This document shows positions 25,482 through 34,818 of a stretch of 62,882 bases of DNA, piece after piece. This DNA is from Alphaproteobacteria bacterium. Its GTDB lineage: Bacteria; Pseudomonadota; Alphaproteobacteria; UBA3830. The first letter of the stretch is position 1, and each line of letters begins with the position of its first letter. The notes below the pieces were generated by a model, which saw nothing but the letters and a program-made list of their open reading frames with translations, did not search any database and was not told the DNA's origin. Both the position numbers and the translations under genes were made by a program. The stretch is taken from positions 1 through 62,882 of the forward strand of contig BNWJ01000001.1 in assembly GCA_025998735.1 (NCBI GenBank), given 5' to 3'.

Positions 25482-26609
25482 ATGGAAAAGCCACGAAACA
25501 CAAAATTTTCTTGCGGTCCCACCGCCAAGCACATAGGTTGGACAGCTCCTCGTTGTGATTATGTTGGCAGATCCCATAGATCATCGGACGGAATTGCTGT
25601 CACCAAGGAGGTGACTGGTCTTCAGAGAAAAATACTGAAACTTCCCGATGATTATCACATTGGAATTGTCGCCGCGTCAGCCACCGGAGCAACAGAAACA
25701 TTGCTGTGGTCACTATTGGGCAACAATGGAGTCGATGTTCTATCATGTTGTGTATTCAGCAAATGTTGGGAACATGACATAGTGAATGAATTAAAAATGT
25801 CGGATGTACGAGTACTTCGGGAGGAATTCCCTAAAATTCCTGATACGAAAAATATTGATTTCGATCGTGATGTTGTATTTTGCTGGACAGCAACGACATC
25901 CGGCGCATCATTTCACGATTCAGATTGGATAAAATCCGATAGAAAAGGATTAACCATCTGCGACGCTACTTCCGCCATCTATGGATTTGATTTCGATTGG
26001 AAGAAATTTGATGCAATGGCTTTTTCCTGGCAGAAAGGTCTGGGAGCAGAAGCTGGATTTGGAAGCATTGTCTTGGGACCAAGAGCCATAGAAAGATTGG
26101 AGTCCCATAAGCCATCCTGGCCCATACCGAGGATATTTCGCATAGCAAACGACCGGAAAGTCAACTTTAGTATAATGAATGGCTATCCCATAAATACTCC
26201 ATCGATGATTTGCATTGAGGAATTCCGAGATAATCTGCAATGGGCGGAAAGCATAGGCGGCCAATCGGCGTTATGCAAAAAAATTGAGGATAACTATGCC
26301 GTCGTTAAAGAATGGATTGCAAGTCAGAATACATTCGACTTTCTGGTGGAAGAAAAATTTCGCGCCCATCATGTGGCATGTTTTGATATAATCGCCGAGC
26401 CATACAAAAAGTTATCCGAAGAAGAGAAATGGAACGTTCTAAAGAAAATCGTGGCCTTTTGTGAACAGGAAAAAGTGGGTTTTGACTTCCTTGGCCACAT
26501 ACAGACAAGGCCACATCTGCGAGTCTGGTGCGGTCCGACAATCGAAGCCAGCGATCTAAAACTTTTTCTACCATGGATGGAATATGCCTACAAGAAGGTT
26601 ATGCAATAG
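25482..26609 (+). CDS. serC: Phosphoserine aminotransferase, alpha type
   Basis: PLP enzyme that makes phosphoserine from 3-phosphohydroxypyruvate and glutamate (serine, and in some organisms pyridoxal, synthesis). 375 residues of the long alphaproteobacterial form: FSCGPTAKHIGWT start, SHRSSDGIAVTKEVTGLQR, ATGATETLLWSLLG, CDATSAIYGFD, and the PLP-lysine motif AFSWQKGLGAEAGFGS. The C-terminus FDFLGHIQTRPHLRVWCGPT is also typical. GAGGTG 5 bases before the ATG. No serA or serB next to it. Confidence 0.93.
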   Translation: MEKPRNTKFSCGPTAKHIGWTAPRCDYVGRSHRSSDGIAVTKEVTGLQRKILKLPDDYHIGIVAASATGATETLLWSLLGNNGVDVLSCCVFSKCWEHDIVNELKMSDVRVLREEFPKIPDTKNIDFDRDVVFCWTATTSGASFHDSDWIKSDRKGLTICDATSAIYGFDFDWKKFDAMAFSWQKGLGAEAGFGSIVLGPRAIERLESHKPSWPIPRIFRIANDRKVNFSIMNGYPINTPSMICIEEFRDNLQWAESIGGQSALCKKIEDNYAVVKEWIASQNTFDFLVEEKFRAHHVACFDIIAEPYKKLSEEEKWNVLKKIVAFCEQEKVGFDFLGHIQTRPHLRVWCGPTIEASDLKLFLPWMEYAYKKVMQ

Positions 26610-26655
26610 CGGGACTTGGCGATTTGTCGATTTAATCCGGCGGACTTCTCTATTT

Positions 26656-26720
26656 GATCTGTCTTTTTCTCATACTTTGTGGATGTTCCTGAAACTCACG
26701 GGGTGATAAATATATGGAAC
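26656..26720. repeat. R6 repeat, copy 2
   Basis: TTCCTGAAACTCACGGGGTG within a 60-base similarity to 11369-11433. Lies in the serC/AsmA-like gap, which otherwise shows nothing. Confidence 0.5.
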
Positions 26721-26864
26721 AAATTCTCAAAATTAAACCATATACAATGACGTTTTTCAATTTTCATTAACGAAACCTAATAGAAAACACACAAATCTAT
26801 TTCTGTTAACCTTTTATAAAAATTTAGTGTTGCAAGATCGAGACTATGTAATTGGTTTTGTGAT

Positions 26865-29800
26865 ATGAGTTTTTTTAGTAATGCTGTACGCTTTGTTAGC
26901 AATACAGAAAAGGCAGATAATCAGCAGATAAATGGAGGAAATGCTGCGGAGCCTGGTGTGTTGGTGAATTTTGAGTTTGCAACCAAGAAATATTCACAAA
27001 ATTTGGTTTCTTTGTTGATAATCAAGCCATTGTCCAGACATATGGCGAAAATTCTTGTTGTAGTGTCATATATAATCACCGGTTTTTTATTGGGATCTGC
27101 ACTTTCAGCATTTGTGTGTTTAATTTTGCTGCAGTTCGGATCCGTTGAGAACTCTGTTATTTCTACGGCGGTTGCTAATCGCTTCGAAAAAATGCTACCG
27201 GATACGGAATTATCAATAAAATCGGCTTCTCTTCAGTGGAACAATGAAAAGAAAACTTTTGACATAAATCTGCAAAAAATAAAAGTGGATGATTTTTTCA
27301 TACATAGTATTATCATTACGCCTGACTACATCGAATCGGTTAAAAAGCAACGGCTTGTGGTGAAGGATGTTGATATAATAGATCCCAAAATAATTTTCAA
27401 TGTTACTGACAATTTTGAAAATGTTTTTATTTCAGCAAATACACAAGATGAAGATGACTACACACATAAAATCCAACAATTATCTGTATTTAAAAAATTA
27501 TTGGATGAAAATGCTCAAGTAAAACTGATAAATGCCAACATACCGCTCATAGAGAATGACATTACCTATAATCTAAAAAATCTGTACTGTGAATACATGG
27601 TGGGCGAGAAGTCTCCAAGATCGTTGTCTTTTTCAACGGTACTGCCGGGCATGAGATACAATTCAAATGTAAAAATACGGAGATCGGAGGAGGAAAATAG
27701 AACCATATACCATGTGAAGGTCGATGCATTTAATCCTCTATCCGTATACAATACGTTCTCGCATCTGGATACTGGGTTGAATAAGCTAATGCCTTTGATT
27801 AGAGGATATAATCTCCCGGTATCCGGAACAATGAAGCTCACCTACAATAAGAACAAGTTTTCTAAGTGCGAGTTTGATCTGTCTGCATCTGCTGGAACTG
27901 TAAGATTATTGAACGATAGTCTACTGGCGTTGACTTTGGGAAAGAGAATAGACGGAGGTACTATTACCGGAACAATATCTTCTAAACAAGCAGTTATAGA
28001 CTCAATAAGTATGTCCTACGGAGATTCTGGAGTACATCTAAGCAACCTATGTATTCCCATGAAGGATTTTGTTCCCAAGAATGGTGCTGCTATAGATGGC
28101 GCTCTGAGCATAACAAATATCAGCGTGCAGGAAATGTGTTCGATACTGCCGGATAATATTTCCAAAAGCGTAATGCAGTCATTCAAGAATTGTATGCCTG
28201 AATTCAAGCTGGAGCTTTTTAAAATGAATTTGAAAGGTCCGGTCCGTCTTGGAGAAAATACATACGATAAAAAAATGGAAGTTGGGGACGGGATATTCAA
28301 AATACAAGATGCAAAAGTTCCAGTTGGAAAAGATTTGATTACCAATATAAACGCGACGGGTACAGTAACTAAAGACGGGCTTGAGATAAAACTTACGAAT
28401 GCTAGATTTAGAAACATGGCCGTCAGTAGCGGAGGATTTTTTCTATCAAACAAAGATAAATCATGGATTGGTAACGTAAAAGCAACTCTTCCAATAGGCG
28501 ACATTTCAAAATATGCTAATGTGTTGTCCGATAAATTGTTACAGTTTCCTCTACATAAACTGAGAATAAAAGGGATTGCCAATCTCAATATGAAATTGAA
28601 AAGAACAGTAGGAGACAAAAAACAAAAAAAAGAAGAGCCGTTTAGAATAGTCGCATGCAAAGGAAGTTTTGCGTCTAATTATGACAATACAAAAATAGAT
28701 TTTTCCAAGAACAACAAAAAACTCACCGTTCTCGGTGACATAACTCATGGAAAAGATACGATAAAAATGAAAATCGAAGAGGACTTCGTCAATAAGATTG
28801 GGAAGTCATCTTTTGATCTGGTATGCAAGTCTGATTTCTTGAGAAGTATTATTCCTATTACTCCGAAATGGATAGATGGAGATGTAGTTCTTAACATCAG
28901 TAGCCTATGGAATGATTCGAAAGAGTCGTTTAAGGTAACAGCAGATCTTAAAGGCGCGTCGATGTCGATTCCAATAATCGGAAGCATAAAACGCGTTGGC
29001 GAAAACGGCTCTTTCAAAACAGAAATTACAAAAATCGATGATAATCTTGAATTTTCGGATTTGGCTTTGGATATAACGAACACGAAAATTACGGGGAAGA
29101 TATCTTCAAATACGTCCGGTGACATAAAAAAATGCGTCTTCGATAATTTTAATGTAAAAGGATGCGCTGCCAAACTTGGCTTGCTGAGTGAAAATAAAAA
29201 TGACTATAGTCTGTCCATTGTGGGAGATAATGTCAATATCGGGAAAATATCGTCCCTCATTGATTCGTTTGGAAAGACGATATCGTTGACAACGTACATC
29301 AATTTGAAAGAGGTAACATTATCTGCGCTAAAGAAACTGAGGAATGTAAAAGGCAACATAAAGATAAACAAAGGAAATGTTATCGGAGGAGTCGGCAGTG
29401 CCGTATACGGAAAAGATTCAACATTAGCTGTGAACATAAAGCAAGAAAATAATAGGTCGAAAGATAGTATTGTTTCCATATCCGCATCAGATGTAGGAGA
29501 ACTTATCAAATATTTCGATGTTTCAAATTGCATAAAAGGTGGAGCATTTAATTTCACGATTAGATTGCCGCATGGAAAGATTGGCGATGCAGTATCAGGT
29601 CGTTTTGAAATTACAGACTTCATGATTGAAAATAGCATCCCATTAAACAGACTGATTTCCCTATCGTCTCCGATTGTAATATCCGGAAATGATCTAGCAT
29701 TGGGATGCAATGCATTTGTGGGAAATGTTATTATATCCGATAGTAATATAGCAATACGGGGAGGTAGGCTTGTAAGTCCAGTAATGGCATTTACCGTTGC

Positions 29801-30380
29801 TGCTAACTACGATCGAAAATATGACGATCTTAATGTAAATGGATTGTCATTATATATATCATCATTGATTAGCAATCGCGGTGCAAATGGCGCTTTTGCC
29901 GCTGAATACAACGCGACAGGATCCATAAATTCATTGTCTGTATCAACTAAAACAATGAAATTTACACCCTATGATAAGCTCTATGATATCTTCGGTGACA
30001 TGCTTCCTATTCCAACAGAAACTCATAGAGAATATCCGGAAATGGGATATTTGGAAGATGAAGATGTAATATTGCCTTTGCCAAATGATAATGCAATATT
30101 GCCACAACTAACTGATGCGGAAGCGGATCCGTTTGCTAATAGCGCATTTGATAGAGCCATAAACATTGTGCCTCCTAAAGAGAGAAACGTCGCAAATGAA
30201 AAAATCGTAGAGATGAAAACCATCGATGAAGATGCGACAAGCGAAAACGCAGCAAATGAAAACACTGATGCCGAAAGCGAGGAGATAAAAATTACCGAGA
30301 GTAGAACATTGGATAGGAAAACAGGAGTTATCATTAACCGCGGCTCCAAAAATGAAAAACGCAAGAGAATGAGATTTTAA
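26865..30380 (+). CDS. Giant AsmA/YhdP-like inner membrane-anchored protein
   Basis: 1171 residues. A short cytoplasmic N-terminus, one membrane helix at about 65-93 (MAKILVVVSYIITGFLLGSA), then a very long beta-rich periplasmic region. Its C-terminal part (MIENSIPLNRLISLSSPIVI, GGRLVSPVMAF) matches the AsmA-like C-terminal region of YhdP/DUF3971 proteins. Members of this group form bridges that move phospholipids to the outer membrane. The last about 110 residues are an acidic, low-complexity extension (ATSENAANENTDAESEE). Single gene; the ribosome binding site is weak. Too beta-rich for a transporter; the family assignment is moderate. Confidence 0.75.
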   Translation: MSFFSNAVRFVSNTEKADNQQINGGNAAEPGVLVNFEFATKKYSQNLVSLLIIKPLSRHMAKILVVVSYIITGFLLGSALSAFVCLILLQFGSVENSVISTAVANRFEKMLPDTELSIKSASLQWNNEKKTFDINLQKIKVDDFFIHSIIITPDYIESVKKQRLVVKDVDIIDPKIIFNVTDNFENVFISANTQDEDDYTHKIQQLSVFKKLLDENAQVKLINANIPLIENDITYNLKNLYCEYMVGEKSPRSLSFSTVLPGMRYNSNVKIRRSEEENRTIYHVKVDAFNPLSVYNTFSHLDTGLNKLMPLIRGYNLPVSGTMKLTYNKNKFSKCEFDLSASAGTVRLLNDSLLALTLGKRIDGGTITGTISSKQAVIDSISMSYGDSGVHLSNLCIPMKDFVPKNGAAIDGALSITNISVQEMCSILPDNISKSVMQSFKNCMPEFKLELFKMNLKGPVRLGENTYDKKMEVGDGIFKIQDAKVPVGKDLITNINATGTVTKDGLEIKLTNARFRNMAVSSGGFFLSNKDKSWIGNVKATLPIGDISKYANVLSDKLLQFPLHKLRIKGIANLNMKLKRTVGDKKQKKEEPFRIVACKGSFASNYDNTKIDFSKNNKKLTVLGDITHGKDTIKMKIEEDFVNKIGKSSFDLVCKSDFLRSIIPITPKWIDGDVVLNISSLWNDSKESFKVTADLKGASMSIPIIGSIKRVGENGSFKTEITKIDDNLEFSDLALDITNTKITGKISSNTSGDIKKCVFDNFNVKGCAAKLGLLSENKNDYSLSIVGDNVNIGKISSLIDSFGKTISLTTYINLKEVTLSALKKLRNVKGNIKINKGNVIGGVGSAVYGKDSTLAVNIKQENNRSKDSIVSISASDVGELIKYFDVSNCIKGGAFNFTIRLPHGKIGDAVSGRFEITDFMIENSIPLNRLISLSSPIVISGNDLALGCNAFVGNVIISDSNIAIRGGRLVSPVMAFTVAANYDRKYDDLNVNGLSLYISSLISNRGANGAFAAEYNATGSINSLSVSTKTMKFTPYDKLYDIFGDMLPIPTETHREYPEMGYLEDEDVILPLPNDNAILPQLTDAEADPFANSAFDRAINIVPPKERNVANEKIVEMKTIDEDATSENAANENTDAESEEIKITESRTLDRKTGVIINRGSKNEKRKRMRF

Positions 30381-30506
30381 ATTTTGGAGGCCTTACGCAA
30401 AGTTTCATTATTATTACACGATGAGCTATAATAGGTTAGTTTAGGGAAGAAACAATTGCTGCAACCACAAATTTATAGTATCTATTGGGAAACATGAAGT
30501 CATATT

Positions 30507-30595
30507 CAATAGACCTGTTGTGTAGGCCGATTTTGATCCCTGATAATCAGGGGCTCCCTGCGGCTTTTGCGACAGGTCTAATATGCACAAAGATT
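30507..30595 (+). repeat. R4 repeat copy, palindromic
   Basis: AGACCTGTTGTG at one end and GCGACAGGTCT at the other form inverted termini. The middle has the palindrome CCCTGATAATCAGGG. Related to 23737-23826. Confidence 0.7.
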
Positions 30596-30624
30596 TTCGG
30601 ATAAAATGAGAACTGAGAAATACG

Positions 30625-31974
30625 ATGGAACATAAAGCAATAGATTGTTCACTGAAAAGCATACTGAATGTAACAATTCCTATGGTGCTATCCACCATGT
30701 CTATAAATCTAATGTACGTCATGGATAAGCTCATGCTGGCTGGATATTCCATCGATGCAATGAATGCTGTGGCGTTATCTGCCAGCTTTGTTATGATTTT
30801 CACGTTTACGTTTATCGGGATATCAGATACGGCTGAAATATTTGTCGGCCAATACAATGGCTCCAAAAATTACGAGCAATTGGCGTCGCCGGCGTGGCAG
30901 ATGATATATTTATCTCTGCTGTCCAACATGATTTTTGTACCCATCGCATATTTCTCCGATCACATAAATACGCTGCCTCCGTATTATTTTAATGATGGTA
31001 TCGAATATCAAAAAATATTGATGTATTTTGGAATGATTCCAGCAGCGAAAGTGGCAATATCGTCGTTCTTTATAGGTCAGGGAAAGACCAAGATCATATC
31101 TATTTCGGTGGCAATGGGAACAATAACGAATCTGGTGCTCGATTATTTCTTCATCTACGGAGTTGGAAATGTCATTCCAGCTATGGGAAGCAGGGGAGCA
31201 GCAATTGCTACGGTCATCGCGGAATTGCTGCAGGTGATTATCTTGGCATCGGTATTCTTTGGGAAAAATAACAGAAAAATCTACAAGACACTGGAGAACT
31301 GCAAATTTAATTGGAAATTATTTATAAGTTGCTTGAAAATCGGCACTCCCATGGCGCTTGGGAATTCTTTGACATTGGTTGCCTGGTACGTACTACAGAC
31401 CATAATGAGCTACGTATCGAAAGATGTGGCAACAATATACAACATTGGGCTAAATGTCTACATATTTTTTATCTTTGTTGGAGAGGGCATAAACAAAGCA
31501 ACGGCCGCCATCTGCTCAAACATGATAGGACGTGGAGATCTTGAATCCATAGAAAAAACCCGCAAGATTTTCGTTGCCATATCGTTGTTTTTTGGATTTC
31601 TGGTCGCCATACCATTGGTCTGTTTTCCCGAATGGATTTTGAATACGCTGAACATGCTGCCGGACAATCTTTCCATGCTCTATTCCGACATAAAAATGGT
31701 GTTTTATCTGGTGACGGTGACCGTCGTTCTGGAAACAATCATGCTTTCCACCTGGGGAATCCTAATGGCGGGCGGTGACACAAAATACGCAACCATTGTT
31801 TATCAAGTGTGTTTGTGGACTTTTATCATTCTTCCAGCGATGGTGCTTTACTATTTTCATGCTCTAAATTCTGTTCCGATGGTTTATGGATTTATGGTGG
31901 CTTGGCTAATTGGCACTCAGTTTTTTATATATCGAAGATATAAGAGCCTAAAATGGTACAATAAACTGGTATAG
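30625..31974 (+). CDS. MATE-family efflux transporter
   Basis: 449 residues with 12 predicted helices in two halves. The N-terminal half has IPMVLSTMSINLMYVMDKLMLAGYS and TAEIFVGQYNGSKNYEQLASPAWQM, the second half IGTPMALGNSLTLVAWYV and LETIMLSTWGILMAGGDTKYA. MATE proteins export cationic drugs or metabolites using sodium or protons. No regulator adjacent. The stop codon is followed immediately by an R1 repeat. Confidence 0.87.
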   Translation: MEHKAIDCSLKSILNVTIPMVLSTMSINLMYVMDKLMLAGYSIDAMNAVALSASFVMIFTFTFIGISDTAEIFVGQYNGSKNYEQLASPAWQMIYLSLLSNMIFVPIAYFSDHINTLPPYYFNDGIEYQKILMYFGMIPAAKVAISSFFIGQGKTKIISISVAMGTITNLVLDYFFIYGVGNVIPAMGSRGAAIATVIAELLQVIILASVFFGKNNRKIYKTLENCKFNWKLFISCLKIGTPMALGNSLTLVAWYVLQTIMSYVSKDVATIYNIGLNVYIFFIFVGEGINKATAAICSNMIGRGDLESIEKTRKIFVAISLFFGFLVAIPLVCFPEWILNTLNMLPDNLSMLYSDIKMVFYLVTVTVVLETIMLSTWGILMAGGDTKYATIVYQVCLWTFIILPAMVLYYFHALNSVPMVYGFMVAWLIGTQFFIYRRYKSLKWYNKLV

Positions 31975-32080
31975 TCCAAGCAGGGCACGCGCTAATGCTA
32001 TCGCTAGCGATTGCACGGTATGCGAGATGTATTTGCAATTCGGTTCGTCATCTGTATAAGCGTAGTGACATTAAAAAATC
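31975..32080 (+). repeat. R1 repeat directly after the MATE stop codon
   Basis: GCGCTAATGCTATCGCTAGC, then GTATGCGAGATGTATTTGCAA, matching the body of the R1 copy in the short glycosyltransferase gene (TTAATGCTATCGCTACC ... GTATGCGTGATGTGCTTGCAA). The core is eroded to TCCAAGCAGGGC. Confidence 0.65.
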
Positions 32081-32101
32081 AAAAATATTTTTCAAAAATG
32101 C

Positions 32102-32131
32102 TTGACAAGTCGTTTCGTTTTGTGGTATGTT
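32102..32131 (+). promoter_or_regulatory. Orphan promoter resembling those of the secreted-protein genes
   Basis: TTGACA at 32102-32107, 18-base spacer, TATGTT at 32126-32131, with the upstream context CAAAAATGC seen in related promoters (CAAAAAAACAC at 20690). No signal-peptide gene follows; instead R5 and a dnaA fragment. Confidence 0.5.
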
Positions 32132-32139
32132 TATAAACT

Positions 32140-32240
32140 TCACCTATTCTGGAGACGTTACTCTTTTCTTACAACTAAAAATGTATAGTCGCTCTATTTT
32201 CAGCAGGTCTGTTCTAACTCATTTGTGTTTGGACCTGAAC
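32140..32240 (+). repeat. R5 repeat copy
   Basis: CTGGAGACGTTACTC, then CAACTAAAAATGTATAGTCG, then CTCATTTGTGTTTGGACCTG. Same segment order as 13836-13930. Confidence 0.6.
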
Positions 32241-32338
32241 ACGTCTTCGGATATGCTATCGTTGGATCGAATGGCTTCTTCTATTCTTTTTACGGCATGC
32301 AAAATCGATGTGTGATCTCTACCGCCAAGGTTTTTCCA
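32241..32338 (-). pseudogene. dnaA: Duplicate fragment of the dnaA 3' end
   Basis: About 98 bases nearly identical to 33435-33532 inside dnaA, starting CACGTCTTCGGATATGCTAT. It encodes part of the domain IV end (the DHTTVLHAVKRIEE region) in the same orientation as dnaA. It cannot make a functional protein. Ends at TTTTTCCATC where similarity stops. Confidence 0.85.
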
Positions 32339-32421
32339 TCTTTTTGAAAGCTAATCGGTCAGCGAGAACATTGCATTGGAATAAAAGGGCATATATTTTT
32401 TCAAAAAGTACCATTTTTTTC

Positions 32422-32450
32422 TTGACTTTTTGTTTTTCTTGGTGTATAGC
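32422..32450 (+). promoter_or_regulatory. Promoter of the 174-residue secreted protein
   Basis: TTGACT at 32422-32427, 17-base spacer, TATAGC at 32445-32450, 36 bases before the ATG; a spacing close to that of the other secreted-protein genes. Confidence 0.6.
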
Positions 32451-32485
32451 TACTGTATGGCTTAATAATAACTAAGGAGATCGAA

Positions 32486-33010
32486 ATGAAAAACCTAATA
32501 TGTAGCGCATATGTAGCGGCGATGGTGTTACTTACATCGTTCGAAGTTCATTCAGTAGGGACTTTTCGTTATGGCGATGGTTCCGTTGTTACAGTAAGCA
32601 ACTTGAGCGCAGCATTGAGAGAGTTAAATAACAGAATAGACGCGCTTCCAGGCATGAGCGGAAGCACGGACGCAGAACTGCAAGACCGTAATATTCATGC
32701 CTTTTATAACGAAAAGCACTACGCGATATCGCGATGGGCAGAAGATATCATCACAGTCTTGATGTACATACAGCGCCATGTAAACCCCCATGACGTGCCG
32801 CCCAAAACGTTTGACCTCTGTATGTACGCGAAGAATATCTCTCTGCTTATGGAGATACGAAACAACGACTTAGGCTACTGCCCTGATTTTGTTGATACCG
32901 GCTGGAAATTGCAGGAATTGGTACGGGATGACGATGACAAGATATGCTCGCTCATTGAAAAGCTTATTAAAAAAAGCCGCGAGCTGTCAGAAGAGCTAAG
33001 GAATCAGTAA
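32486..33010 (+). CDS. Small secreted helical protein, family not recognised
   Basis: 174 residues. Signal peptide of about 23 residues (NLICSAYVAAMVLLTSFEVH, likely cut after HS). The mature protein is mostly helical: LSAALRELNNRIDALPG, a middle with WAEDIITVLMYIQRHVNP, and a charged C-terminal helix IEKLIKKSRELSEELRN. Three cysteines in the second half. AAGGAG before the ATG. No domain recognised; grouped with the other orphan secreted proteins as an effector or surface-protein candidate by promoter type and signal peptide. Confidence 0.65.
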   Translation: MKNLICSAYVAAMVLLTSFEVHSVGTFRYGDGSVVTVSNLSAALRELNNRIDALPGMSGSTDAELQDRNIHAFYNEKHYAISRWAEDIITVLMYIQRHVNPHDVPPKTFDLCMYAKNISLLMEIRNNDLGYCPDFVDTGWKLQELVRDDDDKICSLIEKLIKKSRELSEELRNQ

Positions 33011-33164
33011 GAACCGCCACAGATCGATTTCGGAATCTCGTTACTATAGTGGAGCCAGTAAAGAATCGCTTCAACGGCGGTTGCGTGTTCATGAGAAACA
33101 TGTCCAGCTTTGACGCGATCCAAAAACGAGTCCACTATATCATTGCAGAACGGACACGCTGATC
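33004..33164 (-). pseudogene. Protein-like 53-codon open frame without a start, possible gene remnant
   Basis: Reads ACPFCNDIVDSFLDRVKAGH and later ATAVEAILYWLHYSNE up to a stop at 33004-33006, which overlaps the end of the secreted-protein gene on the other strand. The composition looks natural (CPFC zinc-like pair, amphipathic helices), but a stop lies immediately upstream and no start codon is placed well. Family not recognised. Confidence 0.3.
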
Positions 33165-33404
33165 AGATTTTCGGTGTATGATCTCAGGACACAGCATTCT
33201 CTGCCGGTACCGCTCGCTGTCGTGGGCAACCAGCACCAGCTCGGAACTGCACCAGTTCTCTCCTACCAACACCCGCGATGACACTGCCGAATAGACAAGC
33301 CCTCACAGTCGTGATCGGCTCGCTTTTCTGATGGCGGAAAGATGTTCGAGAAGTGCCTGCAATGTCGAAACTGAGTCGACAAGAGTAAAGGCCTGCGGTT
33401 CGCA
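33165..33404. other. GC-richer gap downstream of dnaA with R1 fragment
   Basis: No supported gene. 33351-33395 (GCCTGCAATGTCGAAACTGA ... GAGTAAAGGCCTG) matches the distal part of R1 in the glycosyltransferase gene (GAGTAAACGCCTG). It ends next to the dnaA stop codon. Confidence 0.5.
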
Positions 33405-34775
33405 CTATTTTTCCATGACGTGGGTCAGCAACCTCACGTCTTCGGATATGCTATCGTTGGATCGAATGGCTTCTTCTATTCTTTTTACAGCATGCAGGAC
33501 GGTTGTGTGATCTCTGCCGCCAAAGTTTTTTCCTATTTCCGGCAGGGACAGCGTCGTTAATTTCTTGGCGAGATACATGGCAACCTGACGCGGTAGAGTT
33601 ATCTGACGAACCCGACGCGACGAAGACATGTCGCTTAATTTTATTGAATAATGCGCTGCAACTTTCTTTTGAATATCTTCCACAGTTATTTTTTTCTCGG
33701 ATACTCTCAGAAGATCCGAGAGAACTTCCCGAGCACTGTCCACTGTTACTTCCCGGCCGACAAGTAGGGCACTGGCCGTAATTCTATTGAGCGCTCCTTC
33801 CAGTTCTCTAACATTAGATGTAATTTTGTGAGCAACGAATTCCAGCACTTTATCTGGTATTTCTATGGGAGATAACGCAACCTTCGATTGCAGAATGCCA
33901 AGTCTTAACTCGTAAGTAGTTGGATGTATGTCTGCCACCAGTCCCCAGCCCAAACGGGACTTCAAACGCTCTTCCATTCCATCCAAATCAGACGGTGATT
34001 TATCGGCAGAAACAACCACTTGCCTTTTGTTATCGACCAACGCATTGAATGTGTGAAAAAACTCTTCCTGAGTCGAGTCTTTTCCACAAATAAACTGTAT
34101 GTCATCAATCATGAGGACGTCCACGGAGCGGAATTGATCCTTGAAGGCCATTGTATCTTTGTAGCGAACGGCCTTAACAAACTGATACATAAATTTTTCA
34201 GCAGATAGATACGCGATATTTCTCTCGGGAGAACGGGATTTTATGCTCCAGGCGATGGCGTTCATCAGATGCGTCTTTCCCAACCCAACGGATCCGTATA
34301 AAAACAGCGGATTGAAGGCGACTTTGTCGGATTCGGCCACACGGAGAGCGGCAGCGTAGGCGAGCTCATTCGGCTTTCCCACTACAAAGCTGTCAAATGT
34401 TAACTTTGGATCCAATGGGATACTGAAACTTGACTGCTCGTCTGTTCTTCCACTATCCTGGTGCATATGTGTGACATAATCTGGCACCATCTCCACCGAA
34501 GTAATCTGGGGCACAGAAAAAGGATCCTGTACAAAGATCTCGATCTCTTTTATGGATGCATTTTCCCTGGTACAGCAGCGCAATATCTTATCCGCGTAAT
34601 TATTCTGCACCCAATCGCGCAGAAACATACTAGGAGCTTTGATGTACAGCACCTCACCATCTAGTCTATCGATGCACATTGGCGCAATCCAGGTTTCCAC
34701 AGTTGTCGCACCGACATCGGACCGCAAACTTCTGGAGACAGCTTTCCATAGACTTTCAACATCAATACTGTGCAA
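33405..34775 (-). CDS. dnaA: Chromosomal replication initiator DnaA
   Basis: AAA+ protein that opens the replication origin. 456 residues. Domain I (SLWKAVSRSLRSDVGATTVETW), domain III with Walker A YGSVGLGKTHLM and Walker B VDVLMIDDIQFI, domain IV DNA-binding signature GGRDHTTVLHAVKRIE. Start is TTG at 34775 with GGAG 8 bases upstream, giving the family N-terminus. rpsT lies just upstream on the same strand, a common alphaproteobacterial order. No cluster of DnaA boxes was noticed around it. A piece of its 3' end is duplicated at 32241-32338. Confidence 0.97.
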   Translation of the reverse strand: MHSIDVESLWKAVSRSLRSDVGATTVETWIAPMCIDRLDGEVLYIKAPSMFLRDWVQNNYADKILRCCTRENASIKEIEIFVQDPFSVPQITSVEMVPDYVTHMHQDSGRTDEQSSFSIPLDPKLTFDSFVVGKPNELAYAAALRVAESDKVAFNPLFLYGSVGLGKTHLMNAIAWSIKSRSPERNIAYLSAEKFMYQFVKAVRYKDTMAFKDQFRSVDVLMIDDIQFICGKDSTQEEFFHTFNALVDNKRQVVVSADKSPSDLDGMEERLKSRLGWGLVADIHPTTYELRLGILQSKVALSPIEIPDKVLEFVAHKITSNVRELEGALNRITASALLVGREVTVDSAREVLSDLLRVSEKKITVEDIQKKVAAHYSIKLSDMSSSRRVRQITLPRQVAMYLAKKLTTLSLPEIGKNFGGRDHTTVLHAVKRIEEAIRSNDSISEDVRLLTHVMEK

Positions 34776-34818
34776 AAACCATCTCCTGCAGAAAATTCCG
34801 GCGAAGCCAAACGAAAAA

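Noticed and set aside
30841-30890. Segment YNGSKNYEQLAS in the MATE gene as an R2-related insert
   Set aside because: MATE homologues have the same kind of sequence there; resemblance to the reverse reading of R2 is chance.
33011-33404. Replication origin next to dnaA
   Set aside because: No cluster of DnaA boxes or AT-rich unwinding element was found; in alphaproteobacteria the origin is often elsewhere.
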